DNA of 64,000 nucleotides from Thuidium tamariscinum (taxonomy: Eukaryota; Streptophyta; Bryopsida; Hypnales; Thuidiaceae), in assembly GCA_947034885.2 (NCBI GenBank), contig OX344749.2, positions 8,571,501 through 8,635,500 of the forward strand. The letters run 5' to 3'. The first letter of the stretch is position 1; each line of letters starts with the position of its first letter. Below are positions 13,461 to 24,980 of this stretch, in pieces. The position numbers and the translations under genes are program-made. The notes under the pieces are model-generated. The model worked only from the letters and a program-made list of their open reading frames with translations. It searched no databases and had not been told where the DNA came from.

Positions 13461-13832
13461 GTTGAAATCTTACTTATAAGTATTAGAAACAAGTGTACAA
13501 GTGTTAGAAATAAGTGTTTATTAATGTTGAAATCTAACTTATAAATGTTAGAAACACATGTTTATTAACATTGAAATCTCACTCCACTAGTAGAAACCCC
13601 CATTTAATGTGACAAGGCCTAATTTTTCTTGATGGATTTTGCTAGGCATCAAAAGTAACAACCCGTGTTTTTATGTCAACAAAAATGTTCAACACAACAT
13701 CAATGCTAACATAAAAACACGGGTTGTTACTTTTGATGCCTAGCAAAATCCGTCAAAAAAAATTAGGCCTTGTCACATTAAACGAGGGTTTCTACTAGTG
13801 CTCATAAGTATTAGAAACAAGTGTTATGCCCA
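13461..13832. repeat. Short tandem repeat interrupted by a transposon
   Basis: Units starting (G/A)TTGAAATCT and continuing TATAAGTATTAGAAACAAGTGT occur at 13461, 13526 and 13570. The third unit is split by the 216-bp element at 13585-13800 and resumes at 13804. Removing the element and one copy of the CTC duplication restores a third unit matching the first. Confidence 0.8.
13585..13800. mobile_element. CACTA-type foldback miniature element, 216 bp
   Basis: The element begins CACTAGTAGAAACCC and ends with the inverted counterpart finishing CTACTAGTG. It is bordered on both sides by CTC, a 3-bp target duplication typical of the CACTA (En/Spm) superfamily. The two arms of about 92 bp match with roughly four differences, so nearly the whole element folds into one hairpin. 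It has no coding capacity and must have been moved by an enzyme supplied in trans. Confidence 0.92.
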
Positions 13833-14730
13833 TCATGACTCCAAAGAATCTCTAAGCAACCCAAAATTGATAAAAATTTATATCTTCAATGCCCATCTAA
13901 CTCACCTAAAGAAGACACAATAATTTCTACATAGAAAGTCTAGAAAAGTCACTTCCTACAATGAAATAACATTGAAAAGTTAAAAATTCCTAATGATGTC
14001 CCTAAGCACTCCATTATTGTCAAGTAAGAGATTGATTGTGATCCAAATATCAATCATTGAAAAAATCCGTAATGGAGTCATTCTACAACTGTCCATCATA
14101 GAATCTTCTTACTACAATGGTGTATTCTACCTTAGTTACACAACAATTTACTCTTCATCAACAATGTTCTAGATAGATAAGCATCAACTTTGGCTATCTT
14201 GAGAGAAAGTGGCATTAAAAAAATTAGAAAAGAAAGGATTTTGCAAGTTGTAAAGGATAATGGGGGGTACTAATACCCATAACTAACTACAGAGATGCTA
14301 ATTCCAATGTAGAGTAAGTAACAAATTGACTATCAAATTCTATTGGTTGTTGAAATCTTAGCTAAAATTTAATTTTTTCAAGGATTTTTTCCTATAGAGA
14401 TTTAGCTATTGAAAATTTTTAGTAGCAATGGAGCGAAATTTAGCCAGTTTTGTGAACGCTGCTGTGGGCTGGTAGCCTTGAGTGAGCCTCAGTTTCCCCG
14501 TCCAAGAAATTTGGTGCTATAGCCAGTGCCCTTGGAGCGCTGACAGGGATCAGGTGGTTTTAAATTACGGAACTTTAACATTTTTGCATACAGGGGATAA
14601 ATTCAGTAAAAGTAGGCTTTTAATTAGGGCTTGTTTCAAATTAATTAACTATGCTTGAAATATACAAGTTTTTATAAACACTATTGAAAACTTCTATATT
14701 ACTCAACTATATTTAAATAAACACAATTAT
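13801..14730. other. AT-rich spacer without a recognised gene
   Basis: Apart from the resumed repeat unit at its left end, this stretch shows only stop-rich AT sequence. A short patch of more balanced composition lies near 14450-14560, with no open frame or motif I recognise. Confidence 0.5.
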
Positions 14731-15737
14731 GGAATTGTTGCAAGAAACACTTTACATTTTTGGCTCAAAATGATCCAGATATTGCAATACTATGATTTTT
14801 GGAATAATTGTTCTTACATGAGATAAAATGTAGATAATTTTTAAAGCACTCTAAATAGTTTATGAGTAAAAATTCTAAGAGAGAGGAAATCTTTTTCTCT
14901 AAAGTTATGCTCCCCCAAAGAGAGATGGAAAATTCAAAAAAATAGATACTTTGGAATTAGATTTTAGAAAATAGTAAAAAAATATTCAAGAAAATAATAA
15001 ATTTAAATTCATTTTTTCTAATTTGAAGATGCTTGTATTTGACCATTTTTGTTTTAAAAGAAAAATTAGAATTTCTCCATGTATACAAAGGTAGTGCACT
15101 TTGAGTACATGTGAAAGGTTGACATTTTAATATTTTATGAAAATCTCCTTACAGGATTGTACAGCTATAGTAGAAGTCTTTGAATCTCAATTATCACCTT
15201 CAAATTTGCAATTTTGGGTTGGAAATAGTACAAAAATCTCTTAAAATGGCATCTAATTTTGGATAGTTCAAAAATAGTAAAGAATTTTTTAAAATTGAAA
15301 AAAAATTATCTAATGTTTGAAACTACTACATATACCTTCATTCCAAATTTCATAGCAAATAGGTCATTAGATGAAATCCAAGGCCTCCAAAGGGCCATTT
15401 CGAGACTATTCCTGAAACAAGTTCTTGAAATAGCTGGCTATTGTTAGGCCAATATTTTTTTTAAAAGAAAAGAAAAAAAGGGTCCTTAAATGTAAAAAGA
15501 AGTCAAAATTTTATATTAAATTTTTTTTTAAATAAAAATAAAAATAACGTGGCACTACCCTTGCCACATTAGATTTTTGTGATTCTCTACTTCATTGCAT
15601 TCCAAGACTACGGGAACTCACAATCTCTTACATCCCTCAAATCTTTTTTGATGATAGTTTGCAAAAGCTTTAAGCGAAAACTACTTGTTCAAGGCCAAGG
15701 GGACACAAAAAAGGACAAGTGTTTCTTGCAACAACCC
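14731..15737. mobile_element. Terminal-inverted-repeat element of the GCAAGAAACACTT family (copy 1)
   Basis: TTGTTGCAAGAAACACTT at 14735 is matched in inverted orientation at 15717-15734. The related element at 19636-20368 has the same core, which makes a shared transposon family likely. I see no clean target duplication and the left end is degenerate (GGAATTG against GGGTTG). A second repeat family lies inside at about 15368-15648. No transposase coding is visible. Confidence 0.6.
15368..15648. repeat. Dispersed ~275-bp repeat, related to 18851-19120
   Basis: The segment shares GGCCATTTCGAG at 15394, an A-rich centre, a GGGTCCT motif, a CGGGAAC block and a CCCTCAAAT end with the copy at 18851-19120. 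It lies inside the larger inverted-repeat element, so it either inserted there or was carried along. No open frame is conserved between the copies. Confidence 0.65.
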
Positions 15738-15793
15738 TATCATTCTTTAACTTAATAAAAGGATAAAGTAGTAGGCTCTTAAAGCAAGCTTTT

Positions 15794-15996
15794 CACTAGA
15801 AGAGAAAGGGGTGTTTTAAGTAGTGTCCTAGACATCACGTCTTTAAAGTAATGTCTTTTAAGTAAGGTTTTAAGTAAAATTTTACTAAAAGGACAGTCTT
15901 TTTAGTAAAATTTTACTTAAAACCTTACTTAAAAGACATTACTTTAAAGACGTGATGTCTAGGACACTAATTAAAACACCCCTTTCTCTTGTAGTG
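15794..15996. mobile_element. CACTA-type foldback miniature element, 203 bp
   Basis: The left end reads CACTAGAAGAGAAAGGGGTG and the right end is its inverted partner finishing CTTGTAGTG. Arms of about 100 bp match almost completely around a centre near 15896. The flanking triplets are TTT and TTC, so the 3-bp duplication has one mismatch or has mutated. The termini resemble those of the 13585 and 38335 elements but the interiors differ. Confidence 0.85.
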
Positions 15997-16912
15997 TTCA
16001 AAGGGTTGGACTTTTTGATGGTTTCCAGATGCTTAGAAGTATTTTCCCTTATTTTTCGTTTCAAGACAAATTGATGTAGAATCCAACACTCAAGTAGTTT
16101 TGTATTTTTTTAGTGTATATATGAATTAGTTATGAATTTCCAAAGAATTTTTCTATAGGAACCTATTTTTGATGTGTAGCCCTTCAAAACCCACACATAT
16201 GGTCTAAAAAAGAATATGCAACAAACAAAAAAGAATAGAAAACGTTCCTAAATGCAAACCTTACTAAAACTTAAATGGGAACTTGAGTTAATTATTATTT
16301 CAGATTTTTCAGCATATATAAGAAGGTAGTTGGGCTGCCAATTCATATTTCAAAAAATTTAATGAACACCTATCAATTTTGTTGGTAATGGATTCACCAT
16401 GGCTCTTAAACCAACCATTGAAAAAATATGATCCAAACCTTATTATGTTTTGACATAATCATTAGTCCATTCCCTAATCAAGACATATCCATTTCAGAGC
16501 CTTCCAGAGGACAAATTGAAGAAGAGGGTTGGTTTAAGAGCATACTACTACAACGCAAAAATTGTGGCCAAAAATCAATCTTTTAGAATGCATTCACCTT
16601 ATTGGGAATGCGTTAACCTTGAAGTGCCCCACAAGACTAAAAGTGTCCTTCCATAGTTTGGAAGTTCAATTCAAAGTGTTGTAACTTTTGCATCTAATGT
16701 CCAAAGTTAATAAAATTTGTTGAGATATCTATGTTCTCTCTTATAATTTGTGTGGTGAAAATTTCAAAGAAACCCAAGATGTACTAATTTTGTGAAAGTC
16801 ATACAAAATTCATAGGTTGAATTTGAATTCACCAAATTGCCTTTTGATGGCTACAACTTTTAGGTCAAATATCTCCTTTCTCCAATATTCATTTTCAATG
16901 TTTTAACCCCTA
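15997..16912. other. AT-rich spacer with a small inverted-repeat element
   Basis: A 15-bp inverted repeat (GCTCTTAAACCAACC) ends at 16402-16416 and 16528-16542. The TTAA inside each arm would fit a 124-bp miniature element at 16410-16533 with TTAA target duplication, but because the match continues outside TTAA this is not certain. The rest is AT-rich and non-coding. Confidence 0.5.
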
Positions 16913-16916
16913 AAAG

Positions 16917-17743
16917 CCCAAGGGGTTAGGACAAAACACAAATGTGTTATAAAATATAAGTGTTACAACTTTTTTGAAGTTAGTTACGAAGAAGATAATG
17001 TAAAGCACAAAAAGTAGAAAGTATCCATACGGTCAAAGTAAAAAATATATTTTTAGATTATTTTTAAATGAATTTTGAAGATATAACTTCAAAAATTCAC
17101 CAAAAATACAATTTTTATTTTTAGGATTTGAAATTTTTTTTGATTGGTCAAAATTGTGTTTTTTATTGATTTATAAAAAAATGCAAAATATTCAACCTCT
17201 AAAAGCCCAAGGGATTAAGACAAAATACAAATGTGTTATAAAATATAAGCTTTACAACTTTTTTGAAGTTAGCATCAAAGAAGATATTGTAAAGCACAAA
17301 AAGTAGAAAGTATACATATGATCAAAATTAAAAAAATATTTATAGATTCTCTTCAAATGAATTTTGAAGATATAACTTCAAAAATTCACCAAAAATACAA
17401 TTTCTATTTTTAGGATTTGAAATTCTTTTTGATTGGTCAAAATTGTGGGTTTTATTGATTTGTTAAAAAATAAAAAGTATTTACTAATGAGAGCATCAGT
17501 ACTTCCCCCAAATAGTAAGTTTTCCAACACTAAGCAATTTTAGACACTTTGCACTATTTCTCCTTTTTTTTTCTATAACTTTTGTTTGACCGTACTGATC
17601 TTAGTTTTGAATATCAATGTTGAAAGAAAACCCAATTTTTTCAAAACTGAAAAAAAAAAATTTGAAAAAAGTTTTTTTTTTGCCCGAAAATTCTCCCCAA
17701 AGTCAGGTAGCGACCAGAAAATGGTCGTTTGAGCGCTTAGGGG
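16917..17743. mobile_element. TTAA-flanked, piggyBac-like non-autonomous element, 827 bp
   Basis: TTAA at 16913-16916 precedes CCCCTAAAAGCCC, and the right end GCGCTTAGGGG at 17743 is followed by TTAA. The terminal match is short (CCCCTAA), so the pairing rests on orientation, TTAA on both sides and a length similar to the family's other members. The left part holds an internal tandem duplication of about 295 bp, with AAAGCCCAAGG repeated near 16923 and 17205. No transposase frame is seen. Confidence 0.65.
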
Positions 17744-18850
17744 TTAAGAGCAATTGGATTCCCTTTCCTTGGAAATCTAGTTATTGTGGTAAAAAAATTT
17801 GGTTGGTACAAATTGTTTTGAATGTTTGAGAGTCATTTGAAGTTCAAAATCCAAACACTTTTGGATCACAATGAACTTGTTTTTTCTTCATGTAGTATTC
17901 ATTTGCAATAATGTTGTTGGGAAAGTTGTGCATACTAGTCTAGTTTGTGTGATTAAAATTTCATATTAATCCAAGAAATTATAAGTGATTGAGAAGCATT
18001 TTAGTGAAAGGAGGTTTAGAATTAGGGCTTTTTTTGCAACTTTTCTTGCTATTTTGGCATTTCAATGCCATTTTGCAAACACAATTAGTCAATTGCATGA
18101 TATTTTCTTTGACTAATGTGTTTTAATGTTTGTTTGAAAGCACATTATAGTTAAAGAAAAATTTAGTTGAATAGGTTTAGAAACCAAATTTTACTTGGAA
18201 TTGTGTTGAAGGTAAATTTCAACATCCTTTTTCAACTCTAAAACATTCTAATCTTGTAATCTATGAGACCAAATGAGTCCAAATTTGATTTACAACATTT
18301 ACAATATATACACTACAAAATTATATGGTTGAAATTTCAATACTTTAGTAAAATTTAGACCTATAGCACTTCAAAAGCTATGATGTTTTTAATACCCAAA
18401 AGGCCTTAGGCATTTAGGGTTTAACCATGTATGAGGGATAAAATACCACACATACACTACAATGAATGATTGAGATTTAAGGGTTGCATAGTGTAGTTAT
18501 TTTGACTACTTGACCATTATAGAGTTGTTTTATCCCTCTCAAAGATTATGATGTAAATGCATGGTTGTGAATTTATCCTTAGGAATCAAAATGGATAAGG
18601 ATAAAAAAAATACTTCAAATGTTTCTTGCAATTATACTAGTGACACCATATTCATTAATTTCGGAGATGAAGGACCTCCCAATATAATATTATCCATTTG
18701 CAAGCTCAAAAAATCATGTGTAGTTGTATTTAATTTAGGTTAAATGAACCTTATTTCATTAGATAGAAACTGTAATTTCCATTAAAATGAGAGTTCAAGT
18801 AGAGGAAATAGAGCGACCTTGATTATAATTGTATGCATTAGAAGAAATCT
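17744..18850. other. AT-rich spacer without a recognised gene
   Basis: No supported coding region. TTAGGCATTTAGGG at 18406-18419 matches the right terminus of the TTAA family, but its left partner was not found. Confidence 0.5.
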
Positions 18851-19120
18851 GAGGGCATTATAAGGCCATTTCGAGTCTGTTCCCAAAATGGCTCCCAATG
18901 CCGCTAGCCGCTGTCAAGCCGAATTTAATCAAAAATAAAATAAAATAAAATAAAATAAAATAAAATAAATTTGGGTCCTGAAATATGAAAATAAGTCCAA
19001 ATAAAAAATAAAAAATAAAAAATTTATTACATGGTAAGGTCGCGACCACGTAGGACTCGAGTTCACAGGGCAAAAACTTCATTCTTGTAGTCCGGGAACC
19101 CACAGTCTCCTAATGCCCTC
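18851..19120. mobile_element. 270-bp element with GAGGGCATTA termini and an AAAAT microsatellite
   Basis: The left end GAGGGCATTA and right end TAATGCCCTC form a perfect 10-bp inverted repeat. The centre carries about seven AAAAT units near 18933-18968 and a second A-rich run near 18998-19020. A degenerate relative lies at 15368-15648, so this is a mobile or formerly mobile family. No clear target duplication was found. Confidence 0.65.
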
Positions 19121-19635
19121 AAATATCATATAGAGTGTATGTCTCTTCAAAAAATAAAGGTATTTCATGCAAACTTGTACCCAATGGATGTTGTTGTGTA
19201 CCTATTTGTATGCCAATGTTTTTATTAATTCATCACCCTATTAGGTTATAGTATATTGCAAGAAGTGGTACAAAAGAGTAATAGTTGTGTGATTGGAGGT
19301 CCAGGTTCGACTCCCATTGACCTCCATCTTACTAAGCCGTAGGCACTATCTTGATACTGAGCTAGACTGAGGTTGTCATTTAGAATTCACAAACAATTTT
19401 TTGTAATTCATTGCATCTTAAGTGAATGTGCTAAGGCATGATAATGGTATCCTACAAATTATAATTGAGAGTAACTCTAATACAGAGGACTTGTATAGCT
19501 TACAAACAAAAAGTGGTTATTTCACTAACCTTTTGAGTAAAATTTCACATTTTTTGGTAATTCAAAAACTATGCTTTGGAACCTTTTTTAACAACACAAA
19601 GCACACTTATCATCATTATTTAAAAATCAATAAAC
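19121..19635. other. AT-rich spacer with a tRNA B-box-like motif
   Basis: GGTTCGACTCCC near 19304 resembles the internal B-box of RNA polymerase III promoters. I could not fold a full tRNA cloverleaf around it or find a convincing A-box, so it may be a SINE relic or chance. Nothing else is recognised. Confidence 0.35.
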
Positions 19636-20368
19636 GGGTGAATGCAAGAAACACTTGTACTATTTGTTGCGTTTTACTACAATACTCATGACTTTTTTTG
19701 GAGTACTTTAAAATTAGAAAATTAATTTGAAAAAAATTTGAAAAATATGAACAATGTATAGACCTCTAAGATGAAGGTTTTCACCAAAGGAAATTGATAG
19801 AAAAATTCTCTAAGTAGGAGAATTTAAAAAGTGCCAAACCTCAAGAAAATACATACCTTCATATTTTAATTCGGTAAAAATATCAAAAATAAGTAAATAC
19901 AAAAAATAAAAAGTTTCCATGTGCAACAACTCTATGGAGATGGTCATTGACCAAAAAAACCACCAAAATAATATTTTATATGTTTCAAAATTCAAGCAGA
20001 AAGAAGCTCACTTTGTAGACTTCCACACCACATAAAAATAACTTTTTTCAAAATCCCTCACTTGGAGTGATGCAAAACTACTAGAAGACCATCTCATTCA
20101 AATTTCATCTCAAAATCATTAAAAAAAGGTACTCCTTAGTACTAAAAACTTCCAAATTGGCATTTGTGACATTTAATCACTAGTACTATTTTAGTATTAA
20201 ATTATTTTTGAAAATTATGAAAAAATTACGTAAGGTGTATGATAGTCATGAGTACCTTCTCTAGAAATCTTGAATCATTTCGAGAAAAAATGCAAAAGTT
20301 ATGGCCAAAAAACAGATCAGCACTTAGGTAGTGATGGGAAATAGTACAAGTGTTTCTTGCATTTACCC
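19636..20368. mobile_element. Terminal-inverted-repeat element of the GCAAGAAACACTT family (copy 2), 733 bp
   Basis: The left end begins GGGTGAATGCAAGAAACACT and the right end is its inverted partner with one mismatch over about 29 bases. AAAC borders both sides, a possible 4-bp target duplication. The interior is AT-rich with no transposase. Superfamily is uncertain. Confidence 0.75.
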
Positions 20369-20959
20369 AAACATAATACCTTAAGCATCCAAAAACATTT
20401 GTTTAGTATTGAAATACAAAGGCTATAAAAGAAAACTTATTGAAAATCCAAACTTGATATCAATGGAATGCAAAGCGTTTTTTTAGAAATGGTAGAATAT
20501 CCAAAGAAATTATATTATTTTGTAAGAACATGATATTACAACCACACAAACTTTAGCCTAGACCTTTGTTTACTAAAACATCATTGAACAAAGGCTCATA
20601 TACCATCCTAAGTTTTTCATTGAAAGATTTCCATCCAATTCATAAACAAAAATGCTAGACTGAAACTCAATCCATTTGAAATGCAATTTCCTAGATATTC
20701 AAAAATCAAAATGTTCTTAGTCTATTGAGTTTAGGGTAAAAACTAGTCACAAAAAAATTGAAACCAACCTACGGAATTTGACTATGAAAAGAATTTAGAT
20801 GACGTTATATATCCTCATGAAGAATTTGACTACAAAAAGAATTCATTATCCCACAAAATTGGCATATAGAACTTTAAGAATGAACAGAGCCAACCCGAAT
20901 TATTTTGATTAAGTACGAATCCACGAAAATTATAAAGAAAACAAAAATCTGTTAAAGTA
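20369..20959. other. AT-rich spacer without a recognised gene
   Basis: Stop-rich AT sequence leading into the tandem array. I see no coding region or inverted repeat in it. Confidence 0.5.
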
Positions 20960-22115
20960 TTAGTTGGAAATATTCATATCGAAGTAGGAAAAAAACTGTC
21001 AGATTAGGGGCTCATGGCAAGTCAACAATTGTATAAATGAAGAGACGGAGAGAAGTTGGATGGAAAAAACTCAACACAACCATGATCTCCTATTAAAAAA
21101 ACCATACTCAAAGAATGAAGGACCAAAAATAGAACTTTTGATTTAAGTCGACTCAACCGAAATGGCACTCTCGTCTCAAAAAACAAGTGTATAGAAACTA
21201 CTATATAGGTTGACACAACCTAAAATGCATCTCCTAACTGAATGAAGAAATGACCATCTTAATTCTTGAACTATTCTAAAAAACCTGTCAGACAAATACT
21301 AAAACTCCAATCGTTGACTAATGAGCAAAGCTCTGTGCTGGACATGAAAATTTATAAAAAGAATATGCAAAAGTCACAAAAAAAATTTCTTCAAAATACT
21401 TGAAAATTTAGATAGAGAAGTCGGCCAGAATAAACTCAATATAATCATTTTCTCCTATTTAAACAAACTACACTCAGATACCAAAGAAAATTTTCAAAGA
21501 ATGAAGGACAAAAAGAAAAACTTCCAATTTAGGTCGACTCAACCTAAATGGCACCACTGTCTAAATGAACATTTTTGCAAAAACTACTATAAATGTCAAC
21601 CAAACCTATATTGCATTTACAAACTGAATGAAGTAATGAGCATCACAATTCCCAAATACATTCTTGAAAACCTATCAAACAAATAATAATACTCCAATTG
21701 TTGACTATTAAGAAAAATTCTTAGAAGTAAATGAGAACTTCTAAAATAAAAATGCAAAAGTCACAAAAATATTTTTTATTGACAAAACATATAAAAATGC
21801 AAAGAGAGAAGTCGGACACAATAAACTCGACATGACATTTTAATCTATTTCAAAAAAACTACGATCAAATACAAAAGAAGAAATGTCAAAGAATGAAAGA
21901 CAAAAAACAGAACTTTCAATTTAGCTCAACTCAACCTAAATTGCATCCTCGTATGAATTAACAAGTGTGCAAAAACTACTATTTAGGTCAACTCAATCTA
22001 AATTGCAATTTCTAATTGAATGGAGGCATGCGCATCACAATATCCAAATACAATCTTGTCAAAAAAATAATAATTCTCCAACTGTTGAATAATAAGCAAA
22101 GTTTTGTGCACTACA
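20960..22115. repeat. Tandem array of ~388-bp units, three copies
   Basis: The marker TCAAAGAATGAA recurs at about 21108, 21494 and 21886, spacing 386 and 392 bases. Each unit also holds an AACTCAACCTAAAT-like motif and a CTCCAA(C/T)(T/C)GTTGA motif. Copies have diverged by many substitutions. The small open frames across it are not conserved between units. Confidence 0.85.
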
Positions 22116-22319
22116 TGAAAATCTATACTTGTTCTAGATGTCAACTTCCAATTCAACTGCACAGTCTAAAAAATGAAATATGGAATACTGCCATTTTAAT
22201 AAATTTGCCATTTATTGTTTCTTTTTCTTTGAAGATAGTTGATTTCTATCCTGCAAAGCAAGAAAAAAGTATACATAACTTCACAATCCCAGAGCTGCAT
22301 AGAACAAGATGGAGGTAAA

Positions 22320-22735
22320 TAATGATAGTGCCAAAAGCAAAGAGATTCCGCTTCGGGTTACTTACTTGAACCTGCACATAATCTAGCGTAGTGCAAGGCA
22401 AAACAAATATTTTTGGGAGGTGCATTCACTGAAATGATTGGGATCACACAAATTTTGGTAATTTTATCTCTTGAATTGAAATTACTATGAATTTTGAAAG
22501 GCAAAAGTTGGTCTTGACCCATGACCAACATTTAGAGTCATCCAATTCTGATCATTCAAGAACTACTTTACGGCTCATTGCTTTCTACTTTATTACTCAC
22601 TTATGTGCCATTAACTCATTGGTCCAAACCTTGAAAAAGTACAAAGACATACATTTCAAAGAGAATATGAAAATCCATTCCAATTTGGTTGGAGATAGGG
22701 TAGCCTATTGATTGTTGATGGGCGCTACCATACAC
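22320..22735. mobile_element. Degenerate relative of the 400-bp element at 29936
   Basis: The interior from about 22374 to 22700 aligns by eye with 29977-30300, sharing the TAGTGCAA-like start, TTTTGGTAATTTTATC and GAATTGAAATTACTATGAA. The outer ends only weakly match the 29936 termini, so the boundaries are approximate. The 74-codon frame inside is not preserved in the other copy. Confidence 0.6.
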
Positions 22736-22751
22736 CCTTGTTCCTAGCACA

Positions 22752-23018
22752 CCAAGTTGTTGATGATGTTGCAACACTGCAGTCAACACACATTATTTTA
22801 TAATATAAGACAGGCTCATATTATTTATATTTTGAGCACCCCAAGTTGTTGATGATGTTGCAACACTGCAGTCAACACACATTATTTTATAATATAAGAC
22901 AGGCTCATATTATTTATATTTTGACCACCCCAAGTTGTTGATGATGTTGCAACACTGCAGTCAACACACATTATTTTATAATATAAGACATGCTCATATT
23001 ATTTATATTTTGAGCACC
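22752..23018. repeat. Nearly perfect 3 x 89-bp tandem array
   Basis: Units start with CCAAGTTGTTGATGATG at 22752, 22841 and 22930. The three differ at only about two positions, so the array arose recently or is kept uniform. Each unit contains GTTGCAACACTGCAGTCAAC and an AT-only stretch. Confidence 0.95.
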
Positions 23019-24980
23019 CTGGCACAAGGGTATCTGCAGCAGTATAGTGTACTTACCCGAGTCCTTGACAGTAGATAAGGAATTTAGTACCAACACTGTA
23101 GTATTAAGATTGCATAAAATATTGCTCATAATCATCTAGCTTACAAGCGGGAGGATCCAAATGTGTGGATATGTTTTTGTTTTAGAACAAATGGAAAACC
23201 ACAGCATGAAAACGAACCGAAAAAACACAGAAAGACAGGGTGGAAATGTGTAAAAATGTTTGAGCACTGGGCATACGCCCGCAAATCCACAGTCCCACCT
23301 GGCACTCCGCACTCCATGTAGCACAAGACCGGGGGCACTTGGCTGTGAGTACAACTCATATCACGCAATGGAAGTTGACAATCATTTCAGTACTCCGCAT
23401 GTGAAGAAGAGATTTCATGGACGAAAGCCACAAATCCCCCCCAAATTCAGCAAACTTTCAATCTGGAAGGACGCTGAGGACAGAAAGTGTCCGATGGAGG
23501 ACGGACTCTAACATGCGGCTGCACCTGCCCACATACCCAATAAACAATTGACTGCTCAAAAGATTGGCGGGCTCTGTCCATGTGTTTCAAGAAAAAAAAC
23601 ACGATTGGCGGGCAGTGGACTTCAGGAACGCGAGCAATTTTGAGCCGAAGGAAAACAACGGACGAGCCTTGTTTTGTTATTGTTTTTTTAAGGAATGGGG
23701 AACCCCACGTACTGCATTGAGTGAGAACCAAATACAAGACGGCCAAGCCAGAGGCTGGACACTAAAGAGAGAAAGAGCACTTGAACAGAAAGAAAACCGG
23801 CCAACCAAACTGAGTTACAATAATAATTCTGACATTTAGCTGCGACTTGAGCAATTTTTCCGTTCCTGCGCGCCTCAAACAAGGCTCCGCAGCTTGTGGT
23901 CGCCACCTCCTCACCCAATATAACCTACCCAAACGGTCCATCCCGGCGAAATGGAACGGCCATCTATCTCCAACATTCTCCCCTGACTGGAAGGACGTGT
24001 GGTGAAAGGCGGGGTTTCAGAAACAGGCAGCATTCATGTGGTCAGGATGGCACAATGCGGTGACGGTCCATTCATGGCACCGCCAAAATCAATTGAGAGA
24101 TAGATACCAGGTGCAACTGCTGCTGACTAGGTGTTGAAGAAAATCCCATTCATTGTTTTTTTCATTGCCCACAAGCCGCTCAGGTGTGGGATTATGCACA
24201 GTCAATTCTGCATCATCTTCATGGAGAGCAATCAATCTTGGACACTCATATCTGCTTCAATTCTACACTGTGTATCTTTGGTGCACCCCTGGCACGTCGA
24301 TTTCATGATCTCCGAACGATCTGGTCACGACGGCCCTCTCTGTGGATGATATGGATTGCCAGATCCGAGGGTGGGCAAGCTAAACCAAAATGAGCTACAA
24401 TTTTTTTGTTTTTTGTTTTTACGTAATTAGACTGAAGAAGGCACCTTCACAGCAGGAAGAGAAAGGCACAAGACCAAGGGGGGAGCCTGAAGTCAGGTGA
24501 AATTACCCGACTTGGGGCGAGCAAATGTCCACTCCATCTTTCTGTGGGAATTGCAGAGTTTTGAGCGCTTGTATGTTACGCTGGGGCGCTTTTTGAAATC
24601 CATCATTTAAATGATTGTGACCACATGTACACAACCATGCCAACAGACAGAAGTCACAAAACTCGAGCCCAAGTGAGATGCTTCGCCACGAGCCAGCTAA
24701 AAGAATGTTATTGATTGGAATAATATACACGAAAATCAACCATCGGTTATCTAATTAAGTCTCAGCCTGGAAGCCCAATTGCGAGGCAAATTCCAGTTAT
24801 TTACGAGCAAAAATCAGTCAGGCCCGTGCCAGCGCTAGCTGAATGTACAAGCTCGTCAAATTCTAATGGCAGCGCAACTTTACTTTGGTACAGTACACGA
24901 ACTCCAGCACCATGATACATTGAATAAGGCCAAAGTCGAACAATGAAGATGTGATGAAATTAACGCCCGGAGGGGTATGT
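23019..24980. other. Mixed-composition region downstream of the oxidase gene
   Basis: Composition is close to balanced from about 23130 on, as expected near a gene. Open frames of 70-100 codons occur on both strands but overlap each other and show no family features. The part nearest 24980 should contain the 3' untranslated region of the oxidase. I cannot assign its polyadenylation site. Confidence 0.45.

Noticed and set aside
14450-14560. Patch with CCTCAGTTTCCCC resembling a vertebrate MIR SINE core
   Set aside because: Short match of a common word; nothing else supports it and the genome is plant-like.
19270-19330. Possible tRNA gene around GGTTCGACTCCC
   Set aside because: No complete cloverleaf or acceptor stem can be formed and no clear A-box lies at the right distance; at most a SINE relic.
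22741-23030. CRISPR-like array at the 3 x 89-bp repeat
   Set aside because: Whole 89-bp units are repeated with no unique spacers, and the context is a plant nuclear genome.
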